Shown here: positions 26,310-34,196 of the stretch, piece after piece
How positions within the stretch are numbered: position 1 is the stretch's first letter
Layout of the letters: every line of letters begins with the position of its first letter
Assembly: GCF_018449545.1 (NCBI RefSeq)
Contig: NZ_JAAVUR010000010.1
Coordinates: forward strand, 1-64,000
Reading direction: 5' to 3'
Length of the DNA: 64,000 nt
Source: Granulicella sp. dw_53
Lineage (GTDB): Bacteria > Acidobacteriota > Terriglobia > Terriglobales > Acidobacteriaceae
The notes under the pieces: model-generated
Told to the model about the DNA's origin: nothing
Seen by the model: the letters and a program-made list of their open reading frames with translations, nothing else
The model's database searches: none
Position numbers and translations under genes: made by a program

Positions 26310-26927
26310 CTATAAACTCTCGTACGGACTCTTCCTCACCACCCAGGTCGTCATACACCGCAAACCCTGCACCACCGAAGTCTTCAGCGGGTCCACCATC
26401 TCTCCACCCAGATCCTCAGTCACCTTCATCAGCAACGCCTCATCCACCAGATACCACTGCACTCCGCCCGGCATCAAAAACCGCCGACCCTCGACCCGCT
26501 GGAAATCGCCGCCGATCGTCGAAGCCAGCCGGCAGAACAGCATCCCACCCGGACGCAGCACCCGCCACAACTCCCGCGCCATCCCATCAAAATGAGCGTC
26601 GTCCCTCGAAAAATGCAGCACCGCATTGCAGATCACCACATCCGCAAACCCATCCGCGAACGACATCCCCTCCACCGCCTCCACCCGAAAGTTCCCCGCA
26701 TCCAGCCCCGGGGCCAGCCCGGCCGCCATCGACTGCACCGCATCGACCGCCTCCCGGCTTCGATCCACCCCAAACACCTCGTACCCCTCGCGCAGCAGAT
26801 ACACAAGGTTCCGCCCGCCCCCACATCCCGCATCCAGCACCCGCATCCCCAGCGCGACATTTCCCCGCAAAAGCTGATCGAACAGATAAATATCGATATT
26901 CCCAAACTGCTCCACCAAGCTCCCCAT
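26310..26927 (-). CDS. SAM-dependent class I methyltransferase
   Basis: A 205-residue Rossmann-fold methyltransferase. Motif I is VLDAGCGGGRNLVYLL (about residue 31), motif II is VFGVDRS, the post-II region is DVVICNAVLHFSRDD, and motif III is LWRVLRPGGMLFCRL. The substrate is unknown; the overall shape is like TehB/UbiE-type enzymes. The ATG at 26927 has GGAGG 7 nt upstream. It lies 131 nt downstream of coaD on the same strand, with the AT-rich RelA/SpoT gene beyond it. Confidence 0.88.
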   Translation of the reverse strand: MGSLVEQFGNIDIYLFDQLLRGNVALGMRVLDAGCGGGRNLVYLLREGYEVFGVDRSREAVDAVQSMAAGLAPGLDAGNFRVEAVEGMSFADGFADVVICNAVLHFSRDDAHFDGMARELWRVLRPGGMLFCRLASTIGGDFQRVEGRRFLMPGGVQWYLVDEALLMKVTEDLGGEMVDPLKTSVVQGLRCMTTWVVRKSPYESL

Positions 26928-27058
26928 CAAACCCCCTCCAGCGAACCCACCGCACTTGACAAATCCACCCTCTCAAAGGGGGGGTAGGTTAAAAAAGCCG
27001 ATCAGAAACCCATTTGCAAAGTCCGCCCCAAGCCACCTCTTTAGAAGACCTTACCCAT

Positions 27059-27565
27059 TTAGACGGGGGGAGGGGTACGTTCCGGAACCTTGGCCTTCAG
27101 CCGCTCCACCACCAGCGGAGGAACCAGCGCAGTCACATCTCCGCCCAACTGAAACACACCCTTGATCAGCCGCGAGCTCACATACGTGTACTTCTCCGCA
27201 GGCATCATGAACAGCGTCTCCAGCTCCGGATCCAGCTTCCGGTTCATCATCGCCATCTGGAACTCATACTCGTAGTCCGAGATCGCCCGAATCCCCCGCA
27301 AAACCGCCTTCGCGCCCTGCTGCCGCGCAAAGTCCACCAGCAATCCATCGAACGTCGTCACCGACACATTCCCAAACCCGCGCGTAGCCTCGTGGATCAT
27401 CTCCTGCCGCTCCGGAACCGTAAATAGCGGGGTGCCCTTCTCACTGTTCCGCAAAATCGCCACCACCAGCTGGTCGACGATCTTCGCCCCTCGCGCAATC
27501 AGGTCGAGATGGCCATTCGTCAGCGGATCGAACGTTCCGGGATAAATCGCCTTGATCGTATGCAT
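27059..27565 (-). CDS. coaD: Pantetheine-phosphate adenylyltransferase
   Basis: Transfers AMP to 4'-phosphopantetheine, the penultimate step of coenzyme A synthesis. The 168 residues match the usual size. The N-terminal IYPGTFDPLTNGHLDLI contains the (T/H)XGH nucleotidyltransferase motif, and VSSRLIKGV is the second ATP-binding signature. RGIRAISDYEYEFQMAMMNR is the conserved substrate region. The start is ATG at 27565; the open frame upstream is read-through. It stands alone between the methyltransferase and the divergent sigma factor. Confidence 0.94.
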   Translation of the reverse strand: MHTIKAIYPGTFDPLTNGHLDLIARGAKIVDQLVVAILRNSEKGTPLFTVPERQEMIHEATRGFGNVSVTTFDGLLVDFARQQGAKAVLRGIRAISDYEYEFQMAMMNRKLDPELETLFMMPAEKYTYVSSRLIKGVFQLGGDVTALVPPLVVERLKAKVPERTPPPV

Positions 27566-27698
27566 TCTAAGGAAGAATACCCTCAAATCCCCGCCACACC
27601 ATAAACCGCAAAATAAATCCCCCGCCCATGTAGTCTTCCCACCCTCCGCCTCGTCTGTTCCTGTAGCGCCGGAAGTTCCGGCCAAAAGAAACTCATAG

Positions 27699-28289
27699 AT
27701 GCCATCACACGCCCTCAGCTCGATCAGTCTCACCGTCTCGCACTCACCGGCGACGCCATTCGACGACATCGACTCCGTAGTCGCCCTCTACGAACAACGC
27801 ATCTTCCGCTTCCTCCTCGTCTCCACCCGCGACGCCGACCTCGCCCAATCCCTCACCCAGGACACCTTCCTACGCGCCTGGTCCGCTCGCGCCAGCTTCC
27901 GCAATGAGTGCGCCGTCTCCACCTGGCTCATGCGCATCGCCGTCAACCTCCTCCGCGACCACACCCGCACCGAGCGCTTCCGCTTCTGGAAGCGCGCCAC
28001 CACCACCAGCGTCGACGTCTCCGACCCCGCCATCCACCTCATCCACCTCGACAGCTCCGCCGAGACCCGACTCATCGCCAGCGAGCAGCTCGCCATCGTC
28101 TGGGACACAGTCGCCCGGCTCTCCGCACGCCAGCGCAGCGTCTTCATCCTCCGCTTCGTCGAGGAGCTAGACCTCACCGAGATCGCCACCGTCACCGGCC
28201 TTCCCGTCTCCACCGTCAAGAGCCATCTCTACCGCGCCCTCGCCAACATCCGGGCTCGCCACAGCAAAGCCACCCAGGACGCCCTATGA
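27699..28289 (+). CDS. ECF RNA polymerase sigma factor
   Basis: A 196-residue extracytoplasmic-function sigma factor. Region 2 contains ADLAQSLTQDTFLRAW for -10 recognition and core binding, followed by STWLMRIAVNLLRDHTR. Region 4 has LSARQRSVFILRFVEEL and the helix-turn-helix EIATVTGLPVSTVKSHLYRA. The stop overlaps the next gene as ATGA; that gene is a zinc-finger membrane anti-sigma factor, and a Spy-like periplasmic protein follows. This arrangement matches RpoE/CnrH-type envelope or metal stress circuits. A promoter for autoregulation could not be assigned. Confidence 0.92.
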   Translation: MPSHALSSISLTVSHSPATPFDDIDSVVALYEQRIFRFLLVSTRDADLAQSLTQDTFLRAWSARASFRNECAVSTWLMRIAVNLLRDHTRTERFRFWKRATTTSVDVSDPAIHLIHLDSSAETRLIASEQLAIVWDTVARLSARQRSVFILRFVEELDLTEIATVTGLPVSTVKSHLYRALANIRARHSKATQDAL

Positions 28290-28861
28290 CCCAGCCCGTC
28301 GCTCCACCCCTCATCCCCCGCCACCTCACCCACGAGCAGCTCTCCGACCTCCTGCTCGCCACCGAGCCCAACGCAGAGTCCGTCCTCGACGCCAAGCTGG
28401 AAGCCCACCAACAGCACCTCCGCGACTGCCTCATCTGCGCCTCCGAGCTCGAGCTCCTGCGCAGCTCCGTCTCCGGCTTCCGCAGCGCCTCCACCACCAT
28501 CGCGAACCGCGAACTCGCCCGCCGCCCCATCCAGAGCCCCGCGGCCCTCTACGCCGTGCGCAGCTCCCGCTTCATCAGTCCTACCTTCTTCTGGGCGGCG
28601 ACCGCCCTGGTCTTCGCCGCCGCGCTTCCCCTCGGCTTCCATCAGAGCCTGAACCCCTTCCTAAGGCCCGAAGCCGTCCCCATCTCGGTCTCCGCCCCTT
28701 CGACGACCTCCGCCTCGACCCTCGAGGCCGACGAGGCGCTCCTCGAAGGCATCAACCAGGATCTCTCTGCCGCCGTCCCCTCCTCAATGCAGCCACTCAC
28801 GGGACCCAGCAGCAGCAACACTTCTTCGCCCCAAACAGCCTCAACCCAAAGGACCAACTGA
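28286..28861 (+). CDS. Putative anti-sigma factor with zinc-binding HXXXCXXC
   Basis: A 191-residue membrane protein directly coupled to the ECF sigma gene (ATGA). The cytoplasmic N-terminal part holds HLRDCLICASE (about residue 47), matching the HX3CX2C of ZAS-type anti-sigma domains. One membrane segment lies near 93-113 (SPTFFWAATALVFAAALPLG). The remaining periplasmic part is Ser/Thr/Pro-rich with an acidic helix (LEADEALLEGINQDLSAAV). The inferred job is to hold the sigma factor at the membrane until a periplasmic signal releases it. The periplasmic portion has no recognised sensor domain. Confidence 0.82.
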   Translation: MTQPVAPPLIPRHLTHEQLSDLLLATEPNAESVLDAKLEAHQQHLRDCLICASELELLRSSVSGFRSASTTIANRELARRPIQSPAALYAVRSSRFISPTFFWAATALVFAAALPLGFHQSLNPFLRPEAVPISVSAPSTTSASTLEADEALLEGINQDLSAAVPSSMQPLTGPSSSNTSSPQTASTQRTN

Positions 28862-28862
28862 C

Positions 28863-29540
28863 ATGACAACCAGGCCAATCTTCACCCTCTTCTCGGTAGC
28901 TCTCCTCTCTGCCTCCTGCGCCATCGCCCAACAGCCCGCGCCGCCCTCACCGGACTCCGCACCCGGCGCAACCGCTCCCGCTCCACCCCGCCGCGGCGGT
29001 CCCGAGAAGCGCGACATGCGCATGGAAGGCGGCGGTGGTGGCGGCATGAGACCTGGCTCCCGCCTCGGACCTCCCGGCATGTGGTGGAAGAATCCTGACG
29101 TCATCCAGAGGCTCACCCTCACCCCCGAGCAACAGACCAGGATGGACGACATCTTCCAGAAGAGCCGTCTTCAGCTCATCGACCTCAAGGCCAACCTCGA
29201 GAAGCAGGAGGTCATCCTCGAGCCCATGCTCGACGCCAACCCACCTGACACCAACAAGGTCCTCTCCCAGATCGACCACGTAGCCCAGGCCCGCGCCGAG
29301 CTCGAAAAAGCCAACGCCAGAATGCTCCTCGGCATCCGCAGCGTCCTCACCGCCGACCAGTGGACCAAGCTTCAGACCAGCGAGCGCGGCCATCACCGCA
29401 TGTTCCGAGGCCCCGGCGGCCCCGGAATGCAAGGCGGCGGACCCGAAGGACCGGGCCGGTTTGGAAGCTCAACCAGCGGCGGACACGACTTCCACTTCTC
29501 CGCCCCCGAAGAAGACCTCGAGACCGCTCAGGCCCAATAA
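28863..29540 (+). CDS. Spy/CpxP-like periplasmic protein
   Basis: A 225-residue exported protein with a clear signal peptide (TLFSVALLSASCAIAQ). A Pro/Gly/Arg-rich linker is followed by an all-helical core with the Spy-family LTXXQ motif in LTLTPEQQTRMDDIFQ and a degenerate repeat LTADQWTKL. The tail is Gly-rich (GGPGGPGMQGGG). Relatives are periplasmic chaperones or metal-stress sensors such as Spy, CpxP, CnrX and ZraP. It begins 2 nt after the anti-sigma stop, so it is the third gene of the sigma operon and could be the signal-binding partner, which is inference. A terminator follows. Confidence 0.82.
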   Translation: MTTRPIFTLFSVALLSASCAIAQQPAPPSPDSAPGATAPAPPRRGGPEKRDMRMEGGGGGGMRPGSRLGPPGMWWKNPDVIQRLTLTPEQQTRMDDIFQKSRLQLIDLKANLEKQEVILEPMLDANPPDTNKVLSQIDHVAQARAELEKANARMLLGIRSVLTADQWTKLQTSERGHHRMFRGPGGPGMQGGGPEGPGRFGSSTSGGHDFHFSAPEEDLETAQAQ

Positions 29541-29563
29541 GCCTTCACCACACCCGAACACAA

Positions 29564-29594
29564 AAAGAGCATCCGCATCCAGCGGGTGCTCTTT
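29564..29594 (+). terminator. Hairpin terminator after the sigma/anti-sigma/Spy operon
   Basis: A 13-bp stem (29564-29576 with 29582-29594, one G-T pair) and a 5-nt loop lie 24 nt after the Spy-like stop. The arms end in AAA/TTT, so it may work in both directions and also serve the convergent symporter gene. Confidence 0.7.
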
Positions 29595-29612
29595 GCATTT
29601 CGCTGACTAGCC

Positions 29613-31010
29613 CTAAACCTCGCTCCCAGAAGCCACACCCTCGAGCGCCACAGCACTCGCCGCTTCACTTCCAAACACACCCTCCCAACGCGCCACCACC
29701 ACGCTGGCCACACAGTTCCCCGCCAGGTTCATCGCGCTCCGCCCCATATCCATCACCGCATCGATCCCCAGAATTACGAAGATCGGCTCCGGAGGCAGCC
29801 GCAGACTCGTCGCCGTCGCCATCAGCACCATCAGCGTCGCCCGCGGAACCCCGCTCACTCCCTTGCTCGCCAGCATCAGGATCAGCACAATCGTGATCTG
29901 TTCCCCCAGCCCCAAATGCATCCCCGCCGCCTGCGCCACAAAGATCGCAGCCATCGTCAGATAAACCGCCGCGCCGTCCATGTTGAAGCTGTACCCCGCC
30001 GGCATCACGAACGCCACCACCTCACGCGGAACCCCGAAAGCCTCCATCGCCTCCATCGCCCTCGGCAAACCCGCCTCACTCGCACTCGTCGCAAACGCCA
30101 GCGAAGCCGGCTCCGCCACCGCCCGCGCAAACCCGCGCACCGAAACCCGGCACAGCAACAGCACCGGAACCAGCACCCCCAGCGCCAACACCCCCAGCGC
30201 CGCATAGTACGTCGCCACCAGCTTGCCCAGGTTCAACAGCACCGACACGCCACTCTGCGCCACCGTATAGGCCAGCGCCGCCCCCACCGCCACCGGCGCG
30301 AAGTACATCACGATGTTCGTAAACTTGAACATCACCTCGCTCAACCCCTCCGCCAGCCGCAACACCGGAGCGCCCCGCTCCCCCAGCATCGCCAGTGCAA
30401 TTCCAAACAGCACCGCAAACACTGACACCTGCAGAATCTGCCCCTCCACCAGGCTCTTCGCCAGGTTCTCCGGAAAGATATGCGTCACAAACTCCGTCCA
30501 ATGAATCATCGGAGCAGCCACCCCACTCGCAGCCGCGGTCGGAATACTCATCCCCACCCCAGCCTTGCTCACATTGATCGCCACCAGCCCAATCACCAAC
30601 GCCAGCGTCGTCACCACCTCGAAGTACACCAGACTCTTCCACGCCATCCGCCCAACCCGCTTCAGATCCCCATGCCCCGCAATCCCCGAGACCAGCGTGC
30701 CCAGAATCAGCGGTCCAACGATCGTCTTAATCAAACGCAAAAAAATATCCGAGAGAAACCGCATCCCCAGCGCGACCTTAGGAGCGTCCAGCCCCAGCTC
30801 CACCCCCGCCACCATCGCCACCACGATCCACACCGTAACCGACCGCCTCCGCAGGGCAAAGAACGCCAGCAAGAGCACAGCCGCACACCGCAGAACCTCC
30901 GCCACTACCTGCCCCGCAGCTCCATGCTGCAGAGCCCCCACCATCAGCCCTGCCACCAACAACACAGCCGCCGGCCACACCAATCCAAGCCCTATCCGTT
31001 CATTTTCCAT
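29613..31010 (-). CDS. Dicarboxylate/amino acid:cation symporter (DAACS family)
   Basis: A 465-residue inner-membrane transporter of the GltP/DctA fold importing glutamate, aspartate or C4-dicarboxylates with H+ or Na+. Characteristic parts are FLRLIKTIVGPLILGTLV, the hairpin FATSASEAGLPRAMEAM (serine-rich loop), PAGYSFNMDGAAVYLTMA (the NMDG ion site) and DAVMDMGRSAMNLAGN near the end. DctA/GltP usually have SSSS in the first hairpin loop; here it reads ATSAS. The start is ATG at 31010. It is divergent from the APC permease across 165 nt and convergent with the sigma operon. Confidence 0.9.
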   Translation of the reverse strand: MENERIGLGLVWPAAVLLVAGLMVGALQHGAAGQVVAEVLRCAAVLLLAFFALRRRSVTVWIVVAMVAGVELGLDAPKVALGMRFLSDIFLRLIKTIVGPLILGTLVSGIAGHGDLKRVGRMAWKSLVYFEVVTTLALVIGLVAINVSKAGVGMSIPTAAASGVAAPMIHWTEFVTHIFPENLAKSLVEGQILQVSVFAVLFGIALAMLGERGAPVLRLAEGLSEVMFKFTNIVMYFAPVAVGAALAYTVAQSGVSVLLNLGKLVATYYAALGVLALGVLVPVLLLCRVSVRGFARAVAEPASLAFATSASEAGLPRAMEAMEAFGVPREVVAFVMPAGYSFNMDGAAVYLTMAAIFVAQAAGMHLGLGEQITIVLILMLASKGVSGVPRATLMVLMATATSLRLPPEPIFVILGIDAVMDMGRSAMNLAGNCVASVVVARWEGVFGSEAASAVALEGVASGSEV

Positions 31011-31175
31011 TTCTGCGCAGAATACCAGCATCCCCCCAACCCTGCAGCGACCCTCTTCTTTGTCCCCCGCAGCGAAGTTTTCCATCCCACATTTTTTTGT
31101 CATCGCGGCAAAACGGAGGGCTCTGCTTCTTCTTCCCTTCCAGGCATAAATCCCGCACTCGCGTGTTGCATATTC

Positions 31176-32582
31176 ATGCAATCCCAGACAAGCCCAGAAC
31201 CCGATCACCTATCGCACAGCCTCAAAAATCGTCATCTCCAATTCATGGGAATCGGATGTGCCATCGGAGCTGGTTTCTTCCTCGGGTCGGGAATAGCGAT
31301 CAACAAAGCCGGCCCCTCGCTTCTGATCGCCTATGTCCTGGGCGGCGCAGTCATATTTCTTGTCATGCGTGCTCTCGGCGAGTTGGCATTGGCTTATCCC
31401 TCCTCCGGGTCCTTTAGCACCTATGCCCATCAGTGGATCAACCCTTTGGCTGGCTTCATCGTGGGTTGGTCCTATTGGATGGCCATCTCCGTGGCATGCA
31501 TCGCCGAGTCGACCGGCATCGCTCTCCTCGTCCGTCATTGGTATCCAAACACTCCCCAATGGATTCCCGCTCTGGGCGCGGTAGCGGTGCTCTATGTCAT
31601 CAACATGTCGGGTGTGAGGTCGTTCGGCGAACTTGAGTTCTGGTTAGCCATGATCAAGGTGATCACCATCGTGGGCGTAGTGCTGTGCGGCCTCGCGATC
31701 TTGTTCTTCAAGTTCGGCGATCTCGGTCCCACCGCCAGCCTCTCCAATCTTTGGACGCATGGAGGCTTCTTTCCTGCAGGTCTGCCCGGGCTTATCAACG
31801 CAATGCCGGTAGTAATCTTCGCCTTCGCTGGTCTGGAAGTCATCGGGCTCGCCGCAGCCGAGGCCGATGATCCGCAACGAACTCTGCCGAAGGCGATCAA
31901 CGGAGTCTTCTATCGGGTTCTCTTCCTTTACGTGGGCTCCTTCGCCATCATCATGATGGTGCTGCCGTGGAACCAGATCAACCCCCAGGAAAGTCCATTT
32001 ATCCTCCTGCTGCAGCACGCCGGACTCTCCACCGCTGCCAGTGTCGTTACCTTCGTCGCCATCACGGCACTCTTCTCTTCGTTCAATACCGCCATATTCG
32101 CTACGAGCCGCATGCTCCACGGTCTAGCTTCTGCGGGACAGGCTCCAGCAAGACTGCGCCGCTTAAATAAGCAGAACATCCCGTCTTTAGCCGTCACAGT
32201 TTCGGGTCTGATCTCTATGATCGGAGTTCTCTTGAACTATCTGATCCCCGATAAAATATTCTCCTATGTCCTGACCATGATCACCTGGCTGATTATGGTC
32301 GTCTGGAGCTCCATCGTTCTCTCCCATCTCTTCTACGTTCGTTCCCTCGCAGCAAAAGGCGCCAAACGCGGCGACTTTCAGTTATGGGGTACTCCCTACA
32401 CCAACTGGGTTCTCCTCTTCGCAATGGTGTTCATCGCGATAACGTTCGCAATAAGCGGCGGCACACGCATCACGCTGTACATCTTGATGGCTTGGTTTGG
32501 ATTGCTTCTCGTCGGTTACTACGGATTGGCTGCGCGGACCTCTACCGCATACAATCCCGGCGAAGAGGTCAGTATCCGATAA
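31176..32582 (+). CDS. APC-family amino acid permease
   Basis: A 468-residue, 12-segment inner-membrane transporter. The first helices carry FMGIGCAIGAGFFLGSGIAI, the glycine-rich substrate loop of the AAT group (CycA, ProY, AroP). ALGELALAYPSSGSFSTYA and FAFAGLEVIGLAAAEADDP follow. D-serine/alanine/glycine-type transport is the closest resemblance, without certainty. The ATG at 31176 is chosen; the much longer upstream frame is antisense to the symporter gene. Codon use is less GC-biased than in neighbours, and the flanking genes are accessory, so acquisition by transfer is possible. Confidence 0.88.
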   Translation: MQSQTSPEPDHLSHSLKNRHLQFMGIGCAIGAGFFLGSGIAINKAGPSLLIAYVLGGAVIFLVMRALGELALAYPSSGSFSTYAHQWINPLAGFIVGWSYWMAISVACIAESTGIALLVRHWYPNTPQWIPALGAVAVLYVINMSGVRSFGELEFWLAMIKVITIVGVVLCGLAILFFKFGDLGPTASLSNLWTHGGFFPAGLPGLINAMPVVIFAFAGLEVIGLAAAEADDPQRTLPKAINGVFYRVLFLYVGSFAIIMMVLPWNQINPQESPFILLLQHAGLSTAASVVTFVAITALFSSFNTAIFATSRMLHGLASAGQAPARLRRLNKQNIPSLAVTVSGLISMIGVLLNYLIPDKIFSYVLTMITWLIMVVWSSIVLSHLFYVRSLAAKGAKRGDFQLWGTPYTNWVLLFAMVFIAITFAISGGTRITLYILMAWFGLLLVGYYGLAARTSTAYNPGEEVSIR

Positions 32583-32704
32583 CTGCAATTGTCGATGAGA
32601 TTGGCTCTCACCTGCGAAATGCCGTAAGAAATAAGCCTGAATCTTTACCATCTCCGCGTCCTTCAAGCCGATTGCAAGCGGAATAATCTTCCGTCATAGG
32701 TGTC

Positions 32705-32719
32705 CCTTCTTATAGAAGG
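32705..32719 (+). promoter_or_regulatory. Leader hairpin sequestering the SD of GNAT copy 1
   Basis: Stem CCTTCT (32705-32710) pairs with AGAAGG (32714-32719) around loop TAT. The 3' arm is the Shine-Dalgarno sequence itself (AGAAGGAG), 7 nt before the ATG at 32727. The paralogue has a hairpin of the same geometry built from different bases. Confidence 0.6.
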
Positions 32720-32726
32720 AGCTCTT

Positions 32727-33254
32727 ATGACTTACTCCCAGTTAGGCACGACAGCTTCTGTTCCATCGGAACAACTTTATTCTCGGCTCGCGACACAGGC
32801 TGATGCGGAAGCGATCGTCAGTCTGATTAATCTTGCCTTTGCCGGGGAAAATCCATTTTTTCGAAAACAACGCACCACGCTCGAACAAATAAGAGCGTAT
32901 CTCCAAAAGGGCTACTTCCTGCTGATCGAAGAAGAAAAACAGATCATCGGATTGATGTATGTCGAGTTACGTGAAAACAGCCGGGCCTATCTTGGATTTC
33001 TGTCGATTCATCCCGAGAAGCAAAAGCACGGAATAGGACGACAGGTCCACGAAGCCGCCGAGCAGTTCTGTCGCGAGAGAGGATATCGCGTTGCGGAAGG
33101 TCTGATCATCAATCTAAGAACAGACCTCATAGATAGAAACGAGCGCTTTGGATACAAAGTCGTCGAACATGTCTCTGCAGCCGACAAACTTCCCGAGCTT
33201 ATCGACCATATCGATGGTCCCTGGCATATCGTTAGAATCGAAAAACACCTTTAG
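32727..33254 (+). CDS. GNAT-family N-acetyltransferase, copy 1
   Basis: A 175-residue acetyltransferase-fold protein. The acetyl-CoA-binding motif A appears as FLSIHPEKQKHGIGRQVHEAA (Q/R-X-X-G-X-G/A type), preceded by RAYLGF. The acceptor is unknown. It is a close paralogue of the next gene: residues around ADAEAIVSLINLAFAGENPF are identical, and the DNA there is almost unchanged. The ATG at 32727 follows the strong SD AGAAGGAG. It sits downstream of the permease in a unit, including leader and downstream repeat, that has been duplicated in tandem. The composition is less GC-rich than the core genes. Confidence 0.85.
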   Translation: MTYSQLGTTASVPSEQLYSRLATQADAEAIVSLINLAFAGENPFFRKQRTTLEQIRAYLQKGYFLLIEEEKQIIGLMYVELRENSRAYLGFLSIHPEKQKHGIGRQVHEAAEQFCRERGYRVAEGLIINLRTDLIDRNERFGYKVVEHVSAADKLPELIDHIDGPWHIVRIEKHL

Positions 33255-33306
33255 ACGCTCTGGGTTCTCACCGCTGTAGAGTCGGACTCTACCAATCTAC
33301 CGAGAC

Positions 33307-33408
33307 CACAAAAGCGGGTGCCCCATCCTTTTTGCAGCTTCATCGCAACTAGGGTGGGGTATCGGGCGCGAGCCCGACCGCCTTCCTTCCCAAGCCTCAA
33401 AGGCTGAG
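33307..33408. repeat. Interspersed two-hairpin repeat, copy 2
   Basis: Same element as at 20081, downstream of GNAT copy 1. The second hairpin reads TCGGGC-gcga-GCCCGA at 33362-33377. Arms CCCCATCCT and AGGGTGGGG are kept. Confidence 0.8.
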
Positions 33409-33497
33409 AGATGACATCAGACATAAACCTGAATATTCATCATCTCCAAGTCGTTACAAGTTTTTCTGGGGAATAATCTTCCACAGTAAGTGTTCTC

Positions 33498-33513
33498 CTC
33501 CCTACAAAGGGAG
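33498..33513 (+). promoter_or_regulatory. Leader hairpin sequestering the SD of GNAT copy 2
   Basis: Stem CTCCCT (33498-33503) pairs with AGGGAG (33508-33513) around loop ACAA. The 3' arm is the SD before the ATG at 33523. Compared with copy 1 (CCTTCT/AGAAGG), several paired positions changed on both sides so that pairing is kept. Confidence 0.6.
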
Positions 33514-33522
33514 CTCTTATCG

Positions 33523-34047
33523 ATGGCTCATTCCCAGTTAGACACAACACTTTCAGTCCCCTTGGAACAACTGTATTCTCGACTCGGCACACAGGCTGAC
33601 GCGGAAGCGATCGTCAGTCTGATTAATCTTGCCTTTGCCGGGGAAAATCCCTTTCTCCGGAGGGAACGTGCCACCCTGAAAGACATAAGAGCCTATCTTC
33701 AAAAGGGCTACTTCCTGCTGATCGAAGAAGAAAACCAGATCATTGGCCTGAGGTATGTTGAGCTGCGCGAAAATGGCCGGGCCTATATAGGCTTCCTGTC
33801 CGTTCATCCTGACAAGCAAAAGCATGGCATAGGACGTCGGCTCCACGAAGCCTCCGAGCAGTTCTGCCGCGAGAGAGGATATTCCGTTCTGGAAGGCATG
33901 GTAACGAATCTGAGACCAGACATCATCGAAAGAAACGAACGACTGGGATACAAAGTCGTCGAAAACATCTCAGTCGAAAAGTTTCCCCAATTGGAGGACA
34001 TCATCGATCGTCCATCGCACCTCATCAAAATAGAAAAGCACCTCTAG
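33523..34047 (+). CDS. GNAT-family N-acetyltransferase, copy 2
   Basis: A 174-residue tandem paralogue of the preceding gene, with the same motif A (FLSVHPDKQKHGIGRRLHEAS) and the same ends (start QLDTTLSVPLEQLYSRLG; finish IKIEKHL). Substitutions are spread along the protein and the frame is intact, so both copies are probably functional. An in-frame codon at 33490 would add 11 residues, but the ATG at 33523 fits the leader better (GGGAG 9 nt upstream). Substrate unknown. The duplicated unit spans about 790 bp. Confidence 0.84.
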   Translation: MAHSQLDTTLSVPLEQLYSRLGTQADAEAIVSLINLAFAGENPFLRRERATLKDIRAYLQKGYFLLIEEENQIIGLRYVELRENGRAYIGFLSVHPDKQKHGIGRRLHEASEQFCRERGYSVLEGMVTNLRPDIIERNERLGYKVVENISVEKFPQLEDIIDRPSHLIKIEKHL

Positions 34048-34095
34048 ACAATCTGGTTCACCGCCGTAAAGTTCGCCTCTACCAATCCCGAAGAC

Positions 34096-34196
34096 CACAA
34101 AAGCGGGTGCCCCATCCTTTTTGCAGTCTCATCGCAAATAGGGTGGGGTATCGTGCGCAGCACGACCGCCTTCCTACCCAAACTCAAAGCTCAATA
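34096..34196. repeat. Interspersed two-hairpin repeat, copy 3
   Basis: Downstream of GNAT copy 2. The second hairpin is TCGTGC-gca-GCACGA (34151-34165). Relative to copies 1 and 2, a G-to-T change in the left arm is matched by C-to-A in the right arm, a compensatory pair. Confidence 0.8.

Noticed and set aside
30480..31175. N-terminal extension of the APC permease frame
   Set aside because: Arg/His/Pro-rich read-through antisense to the symporter; the permease begins with a normal ATG at 31176.
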